Assembly: GCA_030323885.1 (NCBI GenBank)
Contig: CM059186.1
Location: 25,501,849 to 25,565,848 of the forward strand
Source: Branchipolynoe longqiensis
Lineage: Eukaryota; Annelida; Polychaeta; Phyllodocida; Polynoidae
Reading direction: 5' to 3'
DNA length: 64,000 nucleotides
Below are positions 46,265 through 58,200 of the stretch, in pieces; position 1 is the first letter of the stretch; each line of letters opens with the position of its first letter. Below the pieces are notes generated by a model. It was not told where the DNA came from. It searched no databases and saw only the letters and a program-made list of their open reading frames with translations. Made by a program: the position numbers and the translations under genes.

Positions 46265-49200
46265 CTGCAAAGTTAAAGTAGCACATTCCGATGGTTGTTG
46301 AGTTTCTGTTATTTTCTAAGATAAATAGATTAGGTTGATTGTTATAATTTACCGGAGTTTAGTTGGAGGTAACTTTTAATATATTTGAAGCGCAAACATG
46401 CTAAATACATTTTGGCAAGCATACCAAAACGTTTTTGTTGTAAATTAGTTGAGTAAGGTTGTATAATCCGATGGTTTTGAGTTTCTGTCATTTTTCTGAG
46501 ATAAATATGTTGAATTGATTATTATAATTGACCTGACTTTAGTTTGAGGTAACTTTTATTTTAAACGGCTAACTTTTGAGATATTTGAAGTGCAAACATG
46601 CGAAATTAATTTAGGCAAGCATGCCAAAACTCTGATGACATAGGCTTATGCAGTCACAGGTTTGATTAAATTGACTCAGTAGGCCTCTGCCCTTCTATGT
46701 GGCAACACATACTTAATAAGTGCATCAGTATCTAAGTTTGATATGTAAAATCAAATCTAGCTGAAAGTTTTGGCATTGAAAATTTGATGCTTCATCGGAC
46801 CATGCAGCTTTAAAGTAGCACAGGCCAATTAGATGGTTTTGAGTTTCTGCCCCAATAAATTTTTGTTGCTGTACATTACTTGATTAAAGTTGCACAGTCC
46901 AATAGCTTTGAGTGTCATTTTCTGAGATAAATATATTAGATTGATCGTCATAATCTACCTTACTGTAGTTTGAAGTAACTTATATATTAAATGGCTAACT
47001 TTTGAGATATTTGAAGTGCAGTCATGCCAAATTAATTTTGGCATTCATGCCAAAACTGTGACACTATAGGCTTCTGCAGTAACAGCTTCTATTAAATTGA
47101 CTCAGTATTCCATTCCATGTGGTGACAAATGTTTAATAATTGCATCAATATCTAAATTAGATAAGTGGAATCAAATTTAGGTAATTGTTTTGGTTTTGAA
47201 AAGTTCATGTTTCCTGTAGTAGTCTGCACTGATCTCTCAGGCAAGTAACCACATAGACATGTAGGCGTGGGTAGTATGGTGATATCAGGGAACCTAGGTG
47301 GTGTAATGGTTAGCACACTGGCACGGAATGCAAAGAGATGTGGGTTCGAGTTCCGCTCTAGGTGCAATATTTCCCATTTTCATCACCCCCATGACACTGG
47401 TTGCCGTGACCATGATCCTGTACAAGCTACGCGCTGTATAGTTGCTGAACCTACCCTGTGTATGTATGTGTTAGTGCATTGCCTGTACGTATGTAATTGT
47501 AAGCATTAAAACACTTACAATTCAAGGGGGACCAGTGTAGTTGTCTGCACTGATCTCTCAGGCAAGTAACCACATAGACAGGTAGGTATAGGTAGTATGG
47601 TGATATCAGGGAACCTAGGTGGTGTAATGGTTAGCACACTGGCCCGGAATGCAAAAAGATATGGGTTCGAGTCCCGCTCTAGGCACAATATTTCCCATTT
47701 TCATCACCCCCACGACACACCTTTGAGCAAGGAAAAATGTCAATCGTGGAAGATTGGTCTTAGTCATTCCACTGCTCCTTGCCCCATCCTAGCAATGCTG
47801 AGCGCCAGGCTAGGTAGTGACAAGTATCAATTTTTACGACGTTGGTTTCACTCGGGAGGCAGACGATCCACTCATTTGGCCATCGCGTCTGCCTGAACGT
47901 TATAATCTACTTTACTTTAGCTTAAAGTTGCATAGTCCGATGGTCTTGAGTTTCTACCATTTTCTAAGGTACATACATTAGACTGACCATTTTAAGCAAC
48001 CTACCTTTAACGTAAAATAATTTTTATTTAAAATGGCTAACTTTGGAGATATTTGTAGTGAAAATATGTCAGATAAATTTAGGCAAGCACGTCAACATTC
48101 CGACACTATGATTAAAGTTGCATAGTCCGATGAAATATCAAATTTTCAAAACCAAACCAATTATTTAGTTCTGATTTTACATATCTAACTTAGATACTGA
48201 TGCACTTATTAAGCATTTGTTTCTGATTGGAAGGCAATACTGAGTCAATTTAACAGAGCATGTTACTGCAGAAGTCTATGGTGCCAGAGTTTTGGCAAGC
48301 TTGCCAAAACTAATTTTCCATGTTTGCACTCAAAATATCTCAAAAGTTCACCATTTAAAATAAAAGTAACTATAAACTAATGTAAAGTAGATACTAGTGA
48401 TCGATCTAATATATTTATCTCAGAAAAAATACAGAAATTCAAAACCATCGGACTATGCAACTTTAAGCAGTGACAGGTTGGCTTTATATCTTCAATGCAG
48501 CAACACATACATAGTAAGTGCACCGTTATCAAAGTTGGATATGTCGAATCAAATCTCGCTGAGGGTTTATGTTTAGGAAATTTGACGCTTTCATTGGACT
48601 ATGCAGCTTTAAATAACTAGTGGTATATTTAATACCACAAAGCTGACGATGACTACCAGTGTTCTAGTATGCTTAGTAAGTCAAGAGGGCTGTATGTGTA
48701 CATATATACTTATATATGTACACACTCACTATATATAGTTGGGTGGCTGTTGAGTTTTATGTCCTGGCAACAACTAAGGTCAGATCAGGAAGGATATATA
48801 TACAGCAAAATCTCTCTAATCGACCACCCCTATATCGATCGCTTTATTTGGGTCCCAAACCATTGCCCATACAATACCATTGTAACGATAAAAGAACTCC
48901 CTAAACGGACGACCTCTTCAAATGGACCATTTAAAGTCGGTCCCATGATCGGTCGATTTAGAGAGGTTTGACTGTACATCTATACATACATATATATATA
49001 TACACACATCTATACATCACACTCGCCATGAATGTGGTCATAGTTGCCGACATGGCATAACCGCCCCCCTCCCCCACCCCCCACCCCCAAAGTTTGTTTT
49101 ATTTAACGAAGCCTCTAGAGCACAAAGATTTTTATCATCGGCTATTGATGTCAAACAAATGGGTCATTCTGACATATTTCTTTGGCGGAAACCTGCCGCC

Positions 49201-52200
49201 GCAACCACATAGGCTAGTCTTTCCGAGAAGCAGCAAGGGGTCTTTTATATACACTTTCCCACAGACAGGACAGCGCATACCACAGCCTTTGATGAACCAG
49301 TTGTGGAGCACTGGTTGGAACGGAAAATATCCCAAACTGCAAATGGGTCCACTAAGCAGGATCAATCAGATGACCCACACCTTCACAGGTGGACACCCTA
49401 CTGCCCGAGCTAGGTCCCGCTCCCGCATAAAAGTAAAACCCCCAACTCAGTCACTCACTCACTATATAGTATATATCACACAAAATCTGACTGCACAAAG
49501 CCGGCGTTTTTGACGTGCTCGGTCACGTGACGTGGTGGTACTCACGTGACTGCATACTGATTGACGATGCCCAGTTGGCGGATGGCTTCCTCAGCTTGCA
49601 GCTGCCGCACTTGTTCCTCGATCTCTGCCTCTGTAATCAGAAGTAACCACAATCAGGCGAAACAGACGCAGGATTCACAATTTGCGCTTCAGGATTCGCT
49701 ACCGAAAGGCACTGTACAGTAAAACCTCCCTAAGCGACCACCTCTACAGATCGACCACTCCCCTATATCGATCACTTTATTTGGGTCCCAAACGCTCGCT
49801 CATCTATTGTAACAATACATTTTTTCCCATAAACTGACTACTTCCCTAAATGGACCATTTAAAGTCGATCCAATAGTCAGTCGATTTAGAGACGTTTTAC
49901 TGTATAACATAACCATGTACAGGTGCAATTTTATTTTTTGATAGCCTAATGCACTGTTTGGTCAATTGTACTTTGTAGCATTCCATTATTGAACACCAAC
50001 TTATAAAATGACAATTCTTTTCCTGCTGAGAGTAAGATTTCAACTTAAACTATACATGTGTACATATAAAATTTGTCAACATATGTGCCACATACAATTA
50101 CCTACAGTAAAACCTCTCTAACCAACCATCTCCACAGATCGACCACTCCCCTATATCGATCGCTTTATTTGGGTCCCAAACAATACCATTGTAATGATAA
50201 AAAAAAACTCTCTAAACTAACCACCTTCCTAAATTGACCATTTAAAGTCGGTCCCATGGTCGGTCGATTTAGAGGTTTTATTGTAATTAAGCACAGTTTT
50301 ACATATATTAAGGTTTGGAAACAGGTGTGAAGATAGCGGTTATTCTATATTTATCGATTGCATAAGGAAGAGTAAATGACTGACCTTTGACCTCCCACCA
50401 GCTGTCGGTGAAGCGTTTCACATATATGAAGCCGACCATGAAGAGGATGATGAAGAGAAGGCAGCCGAAGATGGCGTAGAACCACGCAGCTGTCTTCAGA
50501 TCCAAGCGACCTGGGCCTGAGGGTAGCAGGGGTGAAATGTGTTTATGTGCAGCTGCATGTATTTTAGATACATATACAGTAAAACCTCTCTAAATCGACC
50601 GACCATGGGACCGACCTTAAATCGTCCATTTATTGAGGTGGTTGGTTTAGGGAGCTAGAATATGGTTAGAATGACCCAAATAAAACGATCGATACAGGGG
50701 AGTGGTCGATCTGTGGAGGTGGTAGGTTAGAGAGGTTTTAACAGTTGTAGGTTTTCTTTTTGTAATTGGTTTAGCTTCACGTCCTGGCAACATCTAAGGT
50801 CATATCAGGACGGGGTATATTAGATTGATCACTAAAATCTATTTTACTTTAGTTTGGAGTAACTTTTATTTGAAGGGAAAACATGCTAAATTAATTTCGG
50901 TGTGCACACCAAAATGCTAGATGTAGGCTTCGTTTATAAATTTGTTAGTGTAACACAGAAACACCAAAGTGAATTCTTTTTTTAATGAGTGCACAAGTAT
51001 TTAAGTTTGATATTTAATACCAAATCTAAGCAAAGCATTTGTCTAGATTTGATGCTTTCACCAGATTATGCAGCTTTAAGAATGCAATAGGTCTGGATTG
51101 TGTTCCATATCACACCATGTATTAACCGCAATAGACTGGCAATGGTCCATGTATCATTTGTATCAGCAATGATTATATATAGCTATTCACAAGTTATACC
51201 TGATCTATAACAAGTATGATAAAGCAATGGAAACAAGTAGGGAACAAACCCTTGGATAAAATACTTTGCACCTATCCTCGATTATTTAATAAGCCACAGA
51301 CTTGGTCATCCACTACAATCGTCCACATTCCCTTCATTTATCATGTCTAGTAGTTTGGTTTTTACTATGTGTAAAATACAGAAATTTCAATGTGTTTTCG
51401 AGAACAGGTTTTGGAAAATTTAACCAAACAAAAGTCGAGGGCTTTTCATGGCACTTAAAAAGAAAATCTATTTCCAAGGCTTATATTACAGCATTTCCAA
51501 ATGTTTGTTGTTTGTTGTTGGTTTATGTCCTAGCAACATCTAAGGTCATACCTGGACGGGTACCGACTTCTGACAGTGCGCACTCATGGGAACTTTATAG
51601 TGGTGCCCCACTGGGACAAAAGGCCGTCAGCACCATGACCTGCTATTTCACTCAGTCACATTATCCTGACACCGAGCCAACCAGTCCCTGTCCTATCCTA
51701 ATAATGCTGAGCGCCAGGCTCGGAAGCGACAAGTATAAATTTTTAAGTCATTGGTTTGACTCAACCAGGATTCGAACCCACAAACTCCTGGGTTTGGATC
51801 TCCCGATCTCCCAAAACAGGCCACCCCGACTGGTCATTTCCAAATGTAGGGCTTTTGCAAGAGACTCCTTTAAATCCATGGCCTCATCAAGATCATGCAG
51901 ACCCTGTACTATGCTATTATCAGTTTGTATATATCGGTGCACAACAGGCCCACTCGTACAGTACAGTGTGCCAGTCATGTATTCTTGCGTGGTACACCGG
52001 ACGTAGAAGGTTGTGGGTTCTAATCCCGGCCGAGTCTAACCAACGATTTACAAAATTGAATTTGAACCCTGGTCGAGTCAAACCAATGACTTAATGCTTG
52101 TTGCTTCCTAGCCAGACTCACGGCTTTATTAGGATAGGCAAGGACTGGTTGGCTCAGTGTCAGGATAATGTGACTGAGTGGGATATCAGGTCATGGGGCA

Positions 52201-55200
52201 GCACTATAAAGTCGCCATGAGTGCGCACTGTCAAGTCGGTACCCGTCCTGATATGATCGTAGATGTTGCCAGGATGTAAAACTCCAACAACCAGCCAACC
52301 GCAGCTGTTGCTGGGAGGTAAAACCCCAATAATACCAAGCTGCGCGTACCAATGCCTCCAGTGGTGAAGGTCTGCCACTCGGCGGGCGCCTCGGCCCCGG
52401 CCCCGTTCTTGGACACGGCCCGTGCCTGGTAGGTGGTGCCGGACGCCAGGCCCTTGACGGTCATCGTGAACGCCAGCACCTCTTCTGGTGTGTGCTCCCA
52501 GTTGTATTCTCCTGCAGGGGTCAACAAACAAAATTTTTACACTTTAGGCTGTCAGTCAAGGAGCTGCTGCTGTACTACAGTAAATCCTCTCTAACCAACC
52601 ACCTCCACAGATCGACCACTTCCCTATATCTATCGCTTTATTTGGGTCCCAAATAATCGCCCATACAATGATCACCATTGTAACGAAAGAAAAAACTCCC
52701 TAAACCGACCATCTCCCTGAATGGACCATTTAAAGTCGGTCACATGGTCGGTCGATTTAGAGAGGTTTTGCTGCTGCTTCCACAATACTCCAGTCACACT
52801 ATAGCTTGCCACCACTTTGTGACAGCCAAAAGGTCGCAAAATGGTTACAAGTGGTCGCAAAAATGGTCCTCAGTGGTCGCCGACCTCCTTGCGACAATTT
52901 TGGTCAAAAGGAGGTTATAGCTACTGCACTAAAATCTTCTTGCGACCAGAATGGTCGCCCAGAGATCGGCGACCATTGATTTGGTCACAAGGAGGTGGGT
53001 TCTTTGATTCAAAGTGGTCGCAAGCAGTCCAAAATCGTAGTGTGACATGACCATTAAAGTTGCATAGTCCGATAAAAGCAACTACTTACATTTGATCTAT
53101 ATATCTAACTTAGATACTGGTGTATTAGCTAATGATTTGGGACAACATATACAGAATAACCAGTGAATTTATGAGCTCACCCCTTTAGACACTCACTTTG
53201 AAACACCCATTATGCAGGGAGGCTTAAGCAGGGAGGCCATTAACCAACTAGGTCAATCTCGTGACCTCATTACGCTCCCCCCAACCAAGTAGGCCTACTG
53301 TGCAGGGTCATCTCACATCACATGGTCACCGCGAGATGACCATCTGGGTCATAGCCACAAGACTTTTGACAAGCTTGTCGAAATTATTGTTGGTTCTTTC
53401 AGCTCAAATTACTTCAAAACTAATCATCTTTAATCAAAATCACTCCGGACTAATGATTAGTAACTCGTAATGATCAATTTGATATATTTATCTAAAAAAT
53501 AAGACAAAAATTCAAATGCCATCGGACCATGCAACTTTAAGTATTTGTTGCTGCATAGAAAGGAATACTAACTCAATTTAATGGAAACTGTTACTTGTTA
53601 CTGCTGAAGCCTATGGGATTAGAGTTTTGTCTAGCGTCCATAAATTGATTTAACGTATTTAAAATTCAAATATCTCTGAACTCAGTCATTTAAAATCAAA
53701 GTTACTTCAAACTAATGATCAACCTACTATATTTATCGAAGAAAATTACAGAAACTCAAAACCATTGGACTATGCCAATTAAAGATCATTGAGCCTCGTT
53801 AGTGCCTAAGAACACAACGTGCCGTAGACATCCTGGCGCAGGCTTATTCCCTAGCAAATCAGAAATGGATAAACCACGCGTCCGTGTGACCTATATTCTC
53901 ACCTCGCGCTCTGTACTGGACGTAGAAGACGCTGCCAGGGTTGCCGCTGCGAGATGGCTCCCACGAGACGGTGGCCCAGTCTTCACCAATGTCCATGATC
54001 TGAAAGGTCGGTGCGCTCGGAGCTGTGGGAACAAACACACTCAGGTTACCAGAGTCTTCAGGAGTATTGCTCACAGACAGTCTGACGCTGTGTGCTTTCA
54101 CTGCGACCAGCTCAGAGCATCTTCAATTCAAATGTCTCCTAAGTTAGTCATTTTAAAGCAAAGTTAGTTCAAACTAAAGTAAGGTAGATTCAGGGATGCA
54201 AGTGGTCTCCGGGAAAAAAAGCGGAAATGCTGATTTTCTCCCATATGTTCAGCATTGTCAGGGAATCGCGGAAAATTCCCGGAAGTCGGGTTTCATATGT
54301 ATTGGTATATGCTGATAGTGCTTCGCCATTTGAAGCATGTATTAGTAGTATACGCTAAATAGTGATGCACCGTTTGAAGCACGTATTAGTAGTATATCCT
54401 GATAGTGCTGCGCCGTTTGAAGCATTTATTAGTAGTATACGTTGATCGTGTTGAGGGATTTCAGTAGAGGCCTACAGGAAGAATCCTGGAAATCTGCGAA
54501 ATCGCGGAGATCTTTAATCCCTGTAGATTATAACGACAGGGTTCATACCCATTTTGACATCAAATTCCAGGACTTTCAAGGACCTTTCAGTGGAAAATTC
54601 CAGGATGTTTTTAAGACGTTTAGTAAATTAAAGTGCCTCGAAACACAGCCTATGTTCATAGTGGATTCACTGGGTAAGATGTGAATTGTGAATATGCATG
54701 AGAAATAATAATGTCTATATGTATGGTTTAAATATAAAATTCAAGAGGCAGGATAACGAACCCACAAAAATAACTTTAATACAAAGCATCGCTGATTGAA
54801 GTTTTGGCATGTTGGTGGAAATAGGCTTAAACAAAAAAAGGTAATAATTTTCCATTTTCAAGGATGACCTTCAAGGATCTTTAGACAAATTCCAGGACTT
54901 TCCAGGCCTGGAATCATGAATTATAAAATTTCAGGATTTTCCAGGTTTTCAAGGACCCGTATGAACCCTGAACGACCAACCTAATAATATTTATCTCAGA
55001 AAATAACAGAAACTCAAAACTATAGGACTAGGCAACTTTCAGGTAGAACTTGGTCTTCGGGACCAGTGTACTCACGTCCGGCGTGCGTGGTGCGCGAGTC
55101 CAGGAAGATGGGTTCGCCCTTGCCGTTGGCGGTCGCTGCGGACAGGTATATCCGGTAGTCCGTTTCCGGTTGGAGGCCGGTGAGACGCGCGCGCAACTGG

Positions 55201-58200
55201 TCAGGGTTATCAATGGGCTGGCGGTATTGTAGGCGTCCAAGATTCAGACCAGTGACTATGGGCAGGAATACAATGCATAGAAATGTTGTTAAAGTGAAAT
55301 GGACCCTGACAATGCTAAGCCTATGAGAGAATTTTCATATTTATATGGAAATTCCCTTCCCCAACCCGCCATTCAGTATATATGGGTAACCGAACACAGA
55401 ATGGCTGCTGACTCAACGTAATGGGTCATCACCCACCGCCAACCATCGCTAGGAGTAAGAGTATGGGGAAGAGTTAACTGCCTCAAGTGTTTCTGGAATT
55501 TTGCACTGATAATAAAGTTGCATAGTCCGATGAAAACATTAAATTTCCAAGACCAAAGCAATTATACCTCCGAGTGAGTGGAGCGTCAAGCCCCGCGCAG
55601 GGGGCGGAGCGGTGCATGTCGGGACCCCCCACCCCTGGAAATTAATGCATTTATTAATCATTTGTCACCACATAAAAGGGAATACCGAGGCAATTTAATA
55701 GAACCTGTTACTGCAGAAGCCTGTGGGGTGAGAGTTTTTGCATGTTTGCCAAATTTAATTTTGCATGTTTGAACATCACATATCTCAAAAGTTAGCCATT
55801 TAAAATAAAAGTTACTTCAAAATAAAGTAAGGTAGATTATAACGATCAAACTAATATATTTATCTCAGAAAATGACAGAAATACACAAACCATCGGATTA
55901 TGGAACTTTATGTAGTACATGAAAAAATTACATGGAATTAGATTATCTTTATTGAGGTTTCATATCCTAGATATTTTTTTCAGAAATAAAACAAATTGTA
56001 GATTACCAAAATTCACCGACATCCGTGAAATCCTGTAGATATTATTCAACAAGGTAAGCATGAGATATGTCGACAACATAATCATCGATAACACAATTAC
56101 TTGATTGGTTGATTGTTGGAGTTTTATGCCCTAGCAACATCTAAGGTCATATCAGGATAGGTATTGCCTTGTGACAGTGCACACTCATGGCGACTTTATT
56201 GTGCTGCCCCAATGGTAAATCAGGCTGCCACTACCATGACACAATATCCCACTCAGTCACATTATCCTGATACTGAGCTAACCAGTCCTTGCCCTATCCA
56301 TTAATGCCGAGCGCAAGGCTAGGAAGCGACAAGTATCAATTTGATAAATCATTGATTTGACTCGACCGGGAACTGAACTCCCGATTTCCCGCACGCGACG
56401 GCCGCGATCTACCGACTCGGCTACGGCGTCCGGTGCCGCCTGCCCGGTCCTTGGTGTAGACTTACTCTGCTGGTAGGACATGCTGTATCCGTTGAGCACC
56501 CCATTCGGCTCCTCAGGCAGCTCCCATCGCAACTCGAAGTGGGTCGACCCGCGGGCGATCACCTCGAACATGGCGGGCGGGCCGGGCTCTGCGGACATTA
56601 AACACATTAGCAGTCTCTCCGAATTAACAGGTCACATGATCAAACAGGCAGCCTCGTTCATTGCGCATACCAAAGGGGTATAAAGGGGCCATCCAAAGCT
56701 GTCAACATTTCCTCGAAACCCTTGCTGCTGTCGACTGGATGCAAGTGTCCAACAACCGCTCAACTACCGCCGGACCGAAGAGATTCGGGGCCGCCTCAAC
56801 ACATCGCCATTACAACGTTGTAAAGATGTTCCCAGCTTCTACAACACTCCCTACTGAAGATTAATCTTCAACCAAAGATTGGGCCGAGTTATCGGAGCCT
56901 CTCTATAAATGTTGCAGTTCTGCAACCAGTAACCATTGTAAGGTCACAAACCACCCCCAAAGCCAAAGTCAAGTGTCAACATTTTCACGGTTATACAGAA
57001 GGTACTACTTTTCAGACGCACCCCCCACCCCCACCCCCACCCCACAAAGTAGTAGACATCAACATTTTTACCTTTTCTAATGTTTTAAAATGAAGCTGGT
57101 AGTAAATTTCATTAAACGATAAAAGTTGTATGTGACACCCTCCCCTTCCCTTCCCCTCCCTCCCCTTACCTCCCCTCCCCCCTCCACCTCTGTAGTATCC
57201 TTTGGACGACCATGAAAATGTTGAAACTTTGGACGGCCCGCTAAATATTACAATGGCACTTGTCTTCAGCGACCTCTGTGATTGACGAATCCCTACCATG
57301 TGTGTACAGTTTTTTTAATGTACAAACTGTTACTGTTTAATTTGATTGTTCCTCCGATGACAGGATATTCACTATGCTAGGACAACACAGTTATCTGTTG
57401 AAACAATTCAAATACGCATACTTGAGTACCAACATATCCACTCTAATAATAATAGCAATTTACAAGGATGAAAGTGGTCTCCAACCAAAAACGCGGAAAA
57501 CAAGCTGAAATTATTACACCGACGGCGAATTTCCGCGATCTTCTCCCATAGACTTAGCATTGTCAGGGAATCACGAAAAAATACCGGAAGTCAGGTTTAA
57601 ACTAGCCTTGTTGTGTTTGTATTGTTGCCCATACCTAACACTTTCTTGTTTAAGTTTTATGTTTTAGCTACATCTAAGGCTATATAATAACGGGATTCGA
57701 AACACCCAACTGTTGTCATATACATCCCATTTTTTTGAATTTTGTTTTACATTAATCTGTGAATATAAAAGAAACCGCGGAGATCTTTAATCCCTGAATT
57801 TAATTGTCAGTGAATTGGAGTAATGAATCATGGAGCAGATGACAAATTCAAGAGCAGACCACAAACTCAAGAGTAGACAACAAACTCAAGAGCAGATGAC
57901 AAATTCAAGAGCAGTCGAAAAACTCAAGAGCAGACGGCAAACTCAAGAGCAGACTACAAACTCGAAGAGCAGATGACAAACTCAAGAACAGATGGTAAAC
58001 TCAAGAGCAGATAGCAAACTCAAGAGCAGATGGCAAACTCAAGAGCAGACGACAAGATGCAGCAGACGCCGGCTGTGAAGGCGCCAAACGCCGCTGGTAC
58101 TTACGGCCCTCGTCGGTCTTGAAGTTGATGACGGCGCTGGGTGGCCCCACGTAGTACTTGTTGAGGACGCGCACCTGCAGCAGGATGTCGGCGTAGGGTG

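Noticed and set aside
45741..46301. Plus-strand open frames of 168-186 codons opposite the neuroglian tail
   Set aside because: Arg/Ala- and Val/Leu-rich shadows of the GC-rich minus-strand coding exon.
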